Assembly (NCBI RefSeq): GCF_040112705.1
Contig: NZ_CP157804.1
Span: 312,501-376,500, forward strand
Direction of reading: 5' to 3'
DNA: 64,000 bases
Source of the DNA: Flagellimonas sp. MMG031
GTDB taxonomy: Bacteria; Bacteroidota; Bacteroidia; Flavobacteriales; Flavobacteriaceae
In this document: one piece after another, positions 44,235-52,562 of the stretch
How positions within the stretch are numbered: position 1 is the stretch's first letter
How the letters are laid out: every line of letters begins with the position of its first letter
The notes under the pieces: generated by a model
The model's database searches: none
What the model was told of the DNA's origin: nothing
What the model saw: only the letters and a program-made list of their open reading frames with translations
Position numbers and translations under genes: made by a program

Positions 44235-46064
44235 CTATTTAAAACTATAGCGCAAACCAAATAATACATTGCTTGGCGGCATTGGAACAAATCCTGCTTC
44301 TATGTAATCCGCATCGAAAATATTGCTTGCAGTAATGGTAAACTCTGCCTGCTTTACTTTGATTCCCAACGAAGCGTCCCAAACATTATAGGTTTGCCCT
44401 GTAGTACGTTCTGCATACTTATAGATGATATTCTGGCGCACATTTTTAAACAATTGGGTACTCAAGCGAGTGGTATACTGATGCTTTAGCGTATTTAAAG
44501 AGTAACGGGATAGTTCCTCATTTTGATCTAAAATATTATCATCTAAAAACACATAGCCCACACTTAAGGTTTGCGTAAAATCCTTGAACAAAAAATTATA
44601 GGCAGCGTCCAATTCCAAACCTTTGGTATTTACCTCTGTTATATTGGTTGCCACAAATACATCTTCAGAAACATCGTTTCTGATATAATCTATAAGATTA
44701 TCCGCGTCTCTATTGAAAACAGCGATACTGGCATTAACTTTAGGCGTAGTATACTTTAGACCAAATTCCTGTGCAAATGCTTCTTCTGGTTCCAAATTTT
44801 CGTTACCACTGGAAACAGGGTCATTGTAAAACAAATCGGTATAAGTAGGTATGCGGTAGGTATAACCAATATTTCCATATACCTTAAAATTATTGGTAAG
44901 GCTATACCCTATATCCAAACCGGGAAAGGCACGGAATTTAAAGTCGGAAAAGTAAGTTAGCGCCACACCCGGAGTAATATCCAACTTGTTATCCGCTATA
45001 CTAAAGCGGTGCTCCAAAAACACATTCGACATGAAACGGTTTCGATTGCCCAGGTTATTGCTTCTTAAATAGATTTTAGAAAATTCCACCCCAAAACCAG
45101 TAATTCCCAATTCAGAGGCATAGGAAGCATTGGTTTCCACACCAATCTTATTGGAAATATGCATGTTTCTGAAAAAACTGGGGTCATTTCGTCTCAAGAG
45201 AAACAAGTCTTGGTTACGTTTCCAATAGAGTCTTGGCTGTATTTTTAGGTTATTTTTCTTGAAGGTGGTAGATAACGCCAAAAGACTGTTTTGGGTTTCT
45301 TCGTACTCGTTAAATGTAGGATTGGTGGTGTAAAAGTTCTCAGCCCCATAATTACGCTCCAAAAAAGAAGCTGTCAATATAATGGGCTGCGCATTTTTAT
45401 TAAAAGTGCTTTTTAAAAAGTAATTGGCATTATCATAATCCGAGTTATTTCTATATCCTTCGGAGGTTACCCTTCCCAAATGTATGATATGCGAAGAGTT
45501 TTCCTTATCCACCCCCGCAGTTACGCTACCATTTAATTGGCCAAAAGAACCCGCTTCCACATTTAAGGAAACGGAATTATTCAAACTCTTCTTTGTAATG
45601 ATATTGATGGCGCCCGTAAAGGCGTTTTGTCCAAAAACCCGAGCTGCTGGACCTTTTATAATTTCTATCCGTTCGATAACCTCTAAGGGCAAAGCTGCGT
45701 TCATGGTGTGGTGACCCGTTTGCGGATCGTCCATTTTAACGCCATCTATAAGCAATAAGGTTTGGTCAAAACCACCACCTCGTATGTACAAATCAGCTTG
45801 GCTACCCCCTGTACCGCGCCTTCTAATATCTACACCTGCAACTTGTTGCAATAAATCCGCTACATTAACCGCTGCACTGTTTTTAATTTGAGCGGAGGTT
45901 ACAATGTTTATGGTTCTAGAATTTTCCTTGAATGGAAGGTTGATTCGGTTGGCGATCACTACAACTTCGCTCAACGAATCTATCTTGACAGTATCGTCTT
46001 CTTGGGCTTGTACTTGAAAAGCACCAACTAGGAGCATCGTAGAAAGTAAAATTAACTTCTTCAT
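44235..46064 (-). CDS. BtuB-like TonB-dependent receptor, divergent from a MocR regulator
   Basis: A 609-residue outer-membrane receptor of the short BtuB/CirA type: signal peptide ending FQVQAQ, TonB box LSEVVVIANRINLPF, plug with LLQQVAGVDIRRRGTGGSQADL and IERIEIIKGPAARVFGQNAFTGAINI, and a barrel ending NVLFGLRYSFK. It is divergent from the MocR-type gene at 46161, 96 bases apart, so the regulator probably controls it. By eye the codon use here is more AT-rich than in neighbouring genes. Substrate unknown; a B6-type vitamin is one possibility given the PLP-enzyme-derived regulator. Confidence 0.92.
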   Translation of the reverse strand: MKKLILLSTMLLVGAFQVQAQEDDTVKIDSLSEVVVIANRINLPFKENSRTINIVTSAQIKNSAAVNVADLLQQVAGVDIRRRGTGGSQADLYIRGGGFDQTLLLIDGVKMDDPQTGHHTMNAALPLEVIERIEIIKGPAARVFGQNAFTGAINIITKKSLNNSVSLNVEAGSFGQLNGSVTAGVDKENSSHIIHLGRVTSEGYRNNSDYDNANYFLKSTFNKNAQPIILTASFLERNYGAENFYTTNPTFNEYEETQNSLLALSTTFKKNNLKIQPRLYWKRNQDLFLLRRNDPSFFRNMHISNKIGVETNASYASELGITGFGVEFSKIYLRSNNLGNRNRFMSNVFLEHRFSIADNKLDITPGVALTYFSDFKFRAFPGLDIGYSLTNNFKVYGNIGYTYRIPTYTDLFYNDPVSSGNENLEPEEAFAQEFGLKYTTPKVNASIAVFNRDADNLIDYIRNDVSEDVFVATNITEVNTKGLELDAAYNFLFKDFTQTLSVGYVFLDDNILDQNEELSRYSLNTLKHQYTTRLSTQLFKNVRQNIIYKYAERTTGQTYNVWDASLGIKVKQAEFTITASNIFDADYIEAGFVPMPPSNVLFGLRYSFK

Positions 46065-46160
46065 TATTTTGAGCTTGTAACGTATGTTTTTAAGTCGTTT
46101 CCATTAGAACTGCAAAAGTCCTAACTTTCCGGACGATTAAACTAGTCCACTTTTAAAATA

Positions 46161-47657
46161 ATGAATAGTCCGGTTTTAGATTTGTTGACCCAGCTTGTAT
46201 CCATAGATAAGTCTATTGTGCAGCCTGTGTATGTGCAAGTAGCACAGCAAATCATGAATGCCATTCAGAGAGGGTATTTGGAAAAAGGCAGCAAATTGCC
46301 GGGTACCCGGATTTTAAGTGAGTTATTGAACGTTCATCGCAATACTGCTGTGGCCATATATGATGAATTGGCCTCGCAAGGATGGGTAAACATTATTCCC
46401 AACAAAGGAACTTTTGTGGTGGTGCCAGAAGGTTCCGAGGTAAAGATCAAGGCAAATACACAGCACATCAATCAGGCTTATCAGTATCCCAAAAGTCCGG
46501 GGTTCCCATTCCAACAATCCTTTAATTTAGCATCTACCAGAGAGGAGACCACTGCCAAATATTCTATAAATGATGGTAAGCCCGATTTAAGATTACATCC
46601 TGTGCACCAATTTTCCAGGTGGTATAGCGCTGCGATGAAACGAAAACCATTGATCAACAAATGGAATAGAACAAGCGCCTTGGTTCCTTCAGTTTTTAGC
46701 ACTCAACTTTGCAATTACTTAAATGCCACCCGGGGCTTTCATATCAAACCAAACAATTTATTGAACACCCGGAGTACCGAAATGAGTCTGTATATAGTTT
46801 CGCGGGTACTGATACATCCGGGCGATTTGGTACTGGTAGGACAACTGAGCAATTACGTGGCCAACATGATATTTCAACAAGCAGGGGCAAAACTAAAAAC
46901 AGTACCGGTAGATGATGAGGGAATGGATGTGGGCTACATCAAAAAGCATTGTGTACATGGGAAAATTCGGTGTATTTATGTTTGCTCCAATCGGGACTAC
47001 CCTACCACCATCACCTTAAGTACCAAAAGAAGGCTACAATTATTGGAATTGGCCAAAATCCATGGTTTTGCCATAATTGAGGACGATTTTGACCATGATT
47101 TTCAGTTTGAGGGTTCTCCGATGTTGCCTATGGCCAGTGCAGATGCCAATGGGAATATGATTTATTTAGGCAAACTGGGACAATCATTATTTCCCAGTTT
47201 TCATACTGGGTTTGTCGTGGCACCCGAACAGGTCATTACAGAGGCCCATAATTACTTGCAATTGTTGGACACCCAAGGCGACCTCATACAGGAACAAATG
47301 CTATCTGAACTAATATCCGAAGGTGAAATATACCGGCTCACAAAGAAAAATATAGTAACCTACAAACAACGTAGAGATGCGTTATGCGCTTTTTTAAAAG
47401 AACATTTTGACGATATACTTGATTGGCAAATACCCTCTGGAGGACTTGCCCTATGGCTGCGATTTAAAAATCCCCTATCTCTGGTAAAACTAGCCGAAGA
47501 GGCTGAAAAATTGGATGTATTCCTGCCAAAAACAATCCTCTATCAAGATAAAAATAACTGCGCCATACGTTTTGGATATGGGCATTTAAACGAGGAAGAG
47601 CTTAAAATCGCAATGGAAAAGTTAAAACAGGCATACCTTCAGTTGATCGCTGCGTAA
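46161..47657 (+). CDS. MocR/PdxR-type regulator with altered PLP site
   Basis: A 498-residue regulator. Residues about 10-90 are a GntR winged helix (QQIMNAIQRGYLEKGSKLPGTRILSELLNVHRNTAVAIYDEL, as a split motif) and about 130-498 an aminotransferase-like domain. The PLP-phosphate Asp is kept in AIIEDDFDHDFQF, but the Schiff-base Lys position reads YLGKLGQSLFPSFHTGF: Gln341 replaces the Lys of the usual GTFSKSLFP motif, with Lys338 three residues earlier. So PLP would not bind covalently in the usual way. It probably controls the divergent TonB receptor. Confidence 0.9.
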   Translation: MNSPVLDLLTQLVSIDKSIVQPVYVQVAQQIMNAIQRGYLEKGSKLPGTRILSELLNVHRNTAVAIYDELASQGWVNIIPNKGTFVVVPEGSEVKIKANTQHINQAYQYPKSPGFPFQQSFNLASTREETTAKYSINDGKPDLRLHPVHQFSRWYSAAMKRKPLINKWNRTSALVPSVFSTQLCNYLNATRGFHIKPNNLLNTRSTEMSLYIVSRVLIHPGDLVLVGQLSNYVANMIFQQAGAKLKTVPVDDEGMDVGYIKKHCVHGKIRCIYVCSNRDYPTTITLSTKRRLQLLELAKIHGFAIIEDDFDHDFQFEGSPMLPMASADANGNMIYLGKLGQSLFPSFHTGFVVAPEQVITEAHNYLQLLDTQGDLIQEQMLSELISEGEIYRLTKKNIVTYKQRRDALCAFLKEHFDDILDWQIPSGGLALWLRFKNPLSLVKLAEEAEKLDVFLPKTILYQDKNNCAIRFGYGHLNEEELKIAMEKLKQAYLQLIAA

Positions 47658-47688
47658 AATAAAGAGATTGACTAAAAAAGACCATTTC

Positions 47689-47763
47689 TTGTCAGTTCGA
47701 GCGCAGTCGAGAACTTAAAGTGCTTTGACATTAAATGGGTTTCGACTGCGCTCAACCTGACAA
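47689..47763. repeat. REP-like long inverted repeat B
   Basis: GTCAGTTCGAGCGCAGTCGA (47691-47710) pairs with TCGACTGCGCTCAACCTGAC (47742-47761) with few mismatches and a 31-base middle. It lies in the gap after the MocR gene. Confidence 0.75.
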
Positions 47764-47911
47764 AGTCATGATAATCCTGCTTTATAGAAGGCTTGTTAAA
47801 GGGTATCCTATTTAAGCCTCATTTTTCTGCTGCTTCGGAACCTCCCTAAACATTCAAATTTATCTATATTGCAAAGAGGATAATGAATGACCAAAAAAGC
47901 TGAATACCACC

Positions 47912-49387
47912 GTGCTTAAAAAATTACGTTCCTTAAGGTATCAAGACCTGGACTGGAAAACAGTCGCCTTTGTTTTGGTCATAATCTCAATTTTCATCCG
48001 TTTCCCTTTCTTTTTTAGGGATTACGTGGACCGGGACGAGAGCACTTTCATTTTGATGGGACAATCTTGGGTGAACGGGTATTTGCCATACACCCAATTG
48101 TGGGACCTGAAACCACCGATTACATTTCTCTATTTTGCCATCATCATCAAAATTTTCGGGAAAAGCTTCTTTGCCATTCGTTTTTTTGGTTCGTTGCTGG
48201 TTGCGCTTACCGCTTTATTTACCCACGGTATTGCATCAAAAATCACCTCAAAAAAGATAGCCTTTTGGGTGGCGATATTCTGTGTTTTTTTTCAAAGTCT
48301 GTTTGGCAGTTTGCAAGGAGTGATGTCGGAGCACATTTGTACTTTCTTTTTTGTGGCAGCGCTCTTCATTCTGTTCACCAAAGAGGATAGTAAATGGTTT
48401 TTTACGGCCGGACTCCTGTTGGGACTTTCGGTAATGAGCAAGCTCAACATGGCCTATCCCGTTTTAAGTTTGGGCGTTTTTTACCTCTGGGAGGGATTTC
48501 ATACCAAACGGCTTTGGATAAATTTGAAACATCTGGTGTTCATGGGAGTCGGCTTTTTGTTAACGGTTCTTTGTACACTACTCCCCTATTACCTCCAAGG
48601 GATTTCCGACGTTTGGTGGAAATCCATTTTTGAAGCGCCTTTGGCCTATTCTGAGGGGAAATTTCATTCACCATGGAAAACCTTGCCTTACGTTGGAACC
48701 ATTGCGCTCTTGTTGGGTGGTATTTACTATTTTAAGTGGGTGGATTGGAAATCAAAAGGAATACAACTGTTAACCATTGTAGTTGTTGGAATATTGTTTT
48801 CGTATGTTCAAGCAGGCAAGGTGAACGGGCATTATCTCATCCAACTATATCCATTTATTTTGATTCCCTTGGGCATGGCCGTGAGCAAACTTCCCGCGAT
48901 TCCGAAAAAGTTTAGCCCGATTGTTATCGTACTCCTTGTTTTGATTCCGATGGAATCCTATTTGGAATATGGAAACATTGTTTCCAACAAGTTGAAAAAG
49001 GGCTCCTTTTATAATGGAGAGGGCATAGACGTGCCAAGGTATATTTTGGACCATAAGCTGGAAACCGAAAATATTTTCTTTACGGAGTACCATATTGGAT
49101 ACTGGCAGTTGGATGAATTGCCTCCGACCTCAGCCGCAACCCACCCTAGTAATATTGCCCGCGAAGAATTGTTTCCCTACATGAACAATCCCAGTAAATC
49201 AGGTCTTGAGGAACTACAATACATCATGGAGGTCATTCAGCCCAAAATCGTAGTAGCTAGAAAGGGTAAACGCATTTTTTACGAAAAATTAGTCCAGTAC
49301 AACACATATATCGATGCCTACTTGGCCCAACATTACGAGTTAAGGGCTACCGTAGATCGTGGGCTTATTTACCAGCGATTAGAGTGA
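47912..49387 (+). CDS. Membrane glycosyltransferase, PMT/ArnT-like (GT-C)
   Basis: A 491-residue polytopic inner-membrane protein with about ten helices, starting from GTG at 47912 (LKKLRSLRYQDLDW). The first periplasmic loop has FRDYVDRDESTFILMGQSW, holding the acidic pair of GT-C enzymes that transfer sugars from polyprenyl-phosphate carriers, then WDLKPPITFLYFAIIIKIFG. The last 100 residues form a soluble domain. The acceptor may be lipid A, a glycan or protein; no neighbouring pathway gene helps. Apparently single gene. Confidence 0.88.
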   Translation: MLKKLRSLRYQDLDWKTVAFVLVIISIFIRFPFFFRDYVDRDESTFILMGQSWVNGYLPYTQLWDLKPPITFLYFAIIIKIFGKSFFAIRFFGSLLVALTALFTHGIASKITSKKIAFWVAIFCVFFQSLFGSLQGVMSEHICTFFFVAALFILFTKEDSKWFFTAGLLLGLSVMSKLNMAYPVLSLGVFYLWEGFHTKRLWINLKHLVFMGVGFLLTVLCTLLPYYLQGISDVWWKSIFEAPLAYSEGKFHSPWKTLPYVGTIALLLGGIYYFKWVDWKSKGIQLLTIVVVGILFSYVQAGKVNGHYLIQLYPFILIPLGMAVSKLPAIPKKFSPIVIVLLVLIPMESYLEYGNIVSNKLKKGSFYNGEGIDVPRYILDHKLETENIFFTEYHIGYWQLDELPPTSAATHPSNIAREELFPYMNNPSKSGLEELQYIMEVIQPKIVVARKGKRIFYEKLVQYNTYIDAYLAQHYELRATVDRGLIYQRLE

Positions 49388-49461
49388 TTATAAAGTTCAC
49401 TCAACAACAGTAGAAATCAGGGTTTTAACTGCCGCTGTTGAAATTCCAATCCCAAACACGT

Positions 49462-49848
49462 TCAACTTGCCGGGCGTGTAATAAAGTTACAGTTCATACA
49501 TTGATACTTCCTGGGCTCAAAAAACGGAAACAATTTATAGAAGACATTGCTACGGGAATAATAGATTTCGGATTTGGTCGCCTTGCAATTAGGGCATACC
49601 ACTGGATTGCCAAATTCGTCCGTGGCGTAGTTGCGCACTTCGTCAAAAATTTCCTTGGCCCGTTCCCTATCGGTGGAATATACTTGGAGCTTGACCCCAC
49701 CAAGGGCCGCACTGATCAATGGGTCGGAATTAATGGTAGCCTCGTCCCTTAAAAAAACCGGGATGCCTTCCGCTTCCAATTTCCCCTTAATGACCACGGC
49801 ATCGGCAGGAAACTCAAACGTACCCAATGTGTGAAATTCTGTTTTCAT
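49462..49848 (-). CDS. DUF2007 protein with C-terminal zinc ribbon
   Basis: A 128-residue cytoplasmic protein. The N-terminal domain matches DUF2007 (TLGTFEFPADAVVIKGKLEAEG, DPLISAALGGVKLQVYSTDRERAKEI), a putative ligand- or signal-binding ferredoxin-like fold. The C-terminal third has Cys pairs VVCPNCKA and YQCMNCNF, spaced as a zinc ribbon. Function unknown; single gene, convergent with the glycosyltransferase. Confidence 0.85.
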   Translation of the reverse strand: MKTEFHTLGTFEFPADAVVIKGKLEAEGIPVFLRDEATINSDPLISAALGGVKLQVYSTDRERAKEIFDEVRNYATDEFGNPVVCPNCKATKSEIYYSRSNVFYKLFPFFEPRKYQCMNCNFITRPAS

Positions 49849-50051
49849 GCTTCCTTATATTTTTGACTTATGGCAGCCCCTTTGTTATTTCTTCCTTCGT
49901 ACTAAAACGTACAAACAATATGGCAATCGCTCATTTTCTTGTTAAAATAGTCGATTTTTTCAAATAGCTGCCAAAAAGTTTCTCCTTCCCACAAATCTAG
50001 CACTTACGCAGATTAAACCGTATCTTGGTGGCTCTTAAACCTTTGCCAAAA

Positions 50052-51848
50052 ATGAGATTTACCCTTACTTTTTTTGCTCTATGTGTTGGGCTATTCATAA
50101 ATGCCCAGACCAATACCTATCACATTTCCTTTGAGAACGCCGTACACCACGAGGCCGCCATTCAAGCCACTTTTCCCAACTTGACCGAAGACACTGTGGA
50201 GTTTCGGATGAGCAGGACCTCTCCAGGTCGCTATGCGCTCCATGAATTTGCCAAGAATGTGTATGATTTCAAAGCTACAGACAGCAAAGGAAAAGCTTTA
50301 AAAATTACCCGTCCCAATCCCTATGCGTGGGAAGTCAGCGGGCACGATGGCACCATCAACATAAGCTATATTTTGTTTGCCAATCGGGGCGATGGTACCT
50401 ATTCCCAAGTAGATGAAACCCATGCGCACTTGAACATCCCTGCGACCTTTATGTTTGCTCCCAAACTGAGCGAACGCAACATCGAAGTAACCTTCGACCT
50501 CCGCGAGGATTTGGATTGGAAAGTGGCCACCCAGTTGCCTTTGGTATCTGGCACCACCTATTCCGCCCCCAACCTCCACTATTTTATGGACAGTCCTACG
50601 GAAATCAGCAATTATATGCTTCGCTCTTTTGAAGTAGATGGGAAGACCATCAACCTTGCGCTGCACCATAACGGTACCGAAGCGGAAGCAGACGAATATT
50701 TTGAAAAGGTGAAAAAGGTCGTTCTGGCCGAGAAAGAGGTGTATGGCGAACTGCCCGATTTTGATTATGGAAGCTACACCTTTTTGGCCTGCTACATTCC
50801 CAATGCTTCGGGCGATGGCATGGAGCATCGGAACTCTACTATTTTGACGAGCACCCGTAGCTTGGCCAACGGAGGCATGGAACGTAACATTGGGACGGTT
50901 TCGCACGAGTTTTTTCACGCATGGAACGTGGAGCGTATCCGCCCAAAGACCTTGGAACCCTTCAATTTTGAGGAAGCCAACATGAGCGGTGCACTTTGGT
51001 TTGCCGAAGGCTTTACCAGCTATTACACCGGTCTTATCCTGTGCAGAACAGGGCTTTCTTCACCTAAAGATTATGTAGAAGGATTGGCCGGAACCTTTAA
51101 TTATGTTTGGAACTCCCCGGCGCGACAATTCTTTAATCCGATAGAGATGAGTTTTCAGGCCCCTTTTGTGGATGCTGCTACTTCAGTGGACCCCGTCAAC
51201 CGGGAAAATATGTTCATTTCGTACTACTCCTATGGCAGTGTTTTGGGCTTGGCCCTGGACCTTTCCCTTCGCGAAAAAGGATTGAACCTGGATGATTACA
51301 TGAAATTAGTTTGGAAGCAATACGGCAAAACCGAAGTTCCCTATACCATCCAAAATCTTCATGATGCTTTGAATACATACGCAGGAAAAGCCTTTGGCGA
51401 TGATTTCTTCAGCAAATACATTTACAAAAGTGACATGCCCAATTACAAGGATTTGATGGCCTCCGTGGGTGTGGTTTTGGAACAGCCTGAAGCCTCGGCC
51501 TATTTTGGGGCCTATGTTTCGATGAGCGCCGACAAATCTGGCTATATGATACTCAGAAATACAAAAATAGGAAGTCCGGCATACCAGGCTGGCTTGGATA
51601 ACGGCGATGTCATCCTTAGCATCAACAACGAACCCTTTGCCGAGGATGAATCGTTTGATGACTACTTGAAACGATTTGGAATGGGCGAACCGTTGCAGGT
51701 AAAATTCACCCGTTTTGGAGAAGAAAAGACCACCGAAATAGTCTTGACCCCCAGTCCAGATTATGTCTTTAGTTTGATGGAGGACAAGGATGAAAAACCA
51801 TCCAAACAAGTCCTGGAGCACCGCAAAGCTTGGCTCAAAGTGAAGTAA
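50052..51848 (+). CDS. M61 family metallopeptidase with PDZ domain
   Basis: A 598-residue secreted peptidase of the glycyl aminopeptidase (M61) family. It has a signal peptide (MRFTLTFFALCVGLFINAQ), an N-terminal beta domain, and the zinc motif in TVSHEFFHAWNVERIRP with the third ligand Glu in GALWFAEGFTSYYTGL. A C-terminal PDZ domain (AGLDNGDVILSINNEPF) follows. The ATG at 50052 is chosen for the signal peptide. The next gene starts directly after the stop, so the two are co-transcribed. Periplasmic proteolysis is likely. Confidence 0.93.
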   Translation: MRFTLTFFALCVGLFINAQTNTYHISFENAVHHEAAIQATFPNLTEDTVEFRMSRTSPGRYALHEFAKNVYDFKATDSKGKALKITRPNPYAWEVSGHDGTINISYILFANRGDGTYSQVDETHAHLNIPATFMFAPKLSERNIEVTFDLREDLDWKVATQLPLVSGTTYSAPNLHYFMDSPTEISNYMLRSFEVDGKTINLALHHNGTEAEADEYFEKVKKVVLAEKEVYGELPDFDYGSYTFLACYIPNASGDGMEHRNSTILTSTRSLANGGMERNIGTVSHEFFHAWNVERIRPKTLEPFNFEEANMSGALWFAEGFTSYYTGLILCRTGLSSPKDYVEGLAGTFNYVWNSPARQFFNPIEMSFQAPFVDAATSVDPVNRENMFISYYSYGSVLGLALDLSLREKGLNLDDYMKLVWKQYGKTEVPYTIQNLHDALNTYAGKAFGDDFFSKYIYKSDMPNYKDLMASVGVVLEQPEASAYFGAYVSMSADKSGYMILRNTKIGSPAYQAGLDNGDVILSINNEPFAEDESFDDYLKRFGMGEPLQVKFTRFGEEKTTEIVLTPSPDYVFSLMEDKDEKPSKQVLEHRKAWLKVK

Positions 51849-52382
51849 ATGATCATTTACAAGCAGGCAGAAACGATGAGGGAGCTGGAACAGATTCTGG
51901 ACCTTCAGCAGCGTAACTTACCCAAAAATATCAGTCAAGAAGAAAGGGAGAAAGAAGGATTTGTGACAGTGGAGCATGATTTAGATCTCCTTAGAGCCAT
52001 GAACGCTATGTGTGGACACATTATCGCGGTGGATGAACAGCTTGTTGTAGGCTACGCACTTTGCATGCACCCCAATTTTGCAGATGCCATTGAAGTACTC
52101 CGACCCATGTTCCATGAAATCGAAAAAGTTCTCGGACCTAAGGACAATTACATGGTGATGGGTCAAATTTGTGTAGCCAAGAGTCATCGGAGACTAGGTA
52201 TTTTTAGAAAGTTGTACCGAACCATGAAGGAAAAATTGCCGAAAGGCTTTGACAAGATTATTACGGAAGTGGATGGCAAAAACAGGAGGTCCCTTGTAGC
52301 ACATAAAGCGGTTGGATTTAAGCCTCTAACTATTTATCAAACTAGTGAACGTGAATGGCGTATCTTACTCTTGGAACGCTGA
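51849..52382 (+). CDS. GNAT family acetyltransferase
   Basis: A 177-residue N-acetyltransferase. The acetyl-CoA-binding segment is MGQICVAKSHRRLGIFRKLYRTM, a variant of the QxxGxG/A loop, and the C-terminus EVDGKNRRSLVAHKAVGFKPLTIY has the family's Asn-x-Arg-Ser helix. The substrate is unknown. The start codon abuts the M61 peptidase stop codon, so co-transcription is clear. Confidence 0.88.
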   Translation: MIIYKQAETMRELEQILDLQQRNLPKNISQEEREKEGFVTVEHDLDLLRAMNAMCGHIIAVDEQLVVGYALCMHPNFADAIEVLRPMFHEIEKVLGPKDNYMVMGQICVAKSHRRLGIFRKLYRTMKEKLPKGFDKIITEVDGKNRRSLVAHKAVGFKPLTIYQTSEREWRILLLER

Positions 52383-52451
52383 CCTACAGAAACCTTTCAA
52401 AAAGCCAGCTTGGCCTGCAATAATTCCTCTTGATGATGAGTTATACTAGTG

Positions 52452-52472
52452 GTTTCAAACTGGGTTTGAAAC
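52452..52472. repeat. Perfect 21-base palindrome, possible operator
   Basis: GTTTCAAAC (52452-52460), TGG, GTTTGAAAC (52464-52472). No T run follows, so it is not an ordinary terminator. It lies 90 bases before the AsmA-like gene. Confidence 0.5.
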
Positions 52473-52562
52473 GATTAAAATTCCTCAACCTTTATTTTAC
52501 GGAACGCTTGAATATCAAACATACCCATTAAAAATGGGTTCTAGATTAACAGTATAGCGGAT

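Noticed and set aside
44235..47763. Mobile element carrying the receptor and MocR genes
   Set aside because: No transposase, integrase, tRNA end or flanking direct repeats were found; only a by-eye composition difference and one REP-like repeat on one side.
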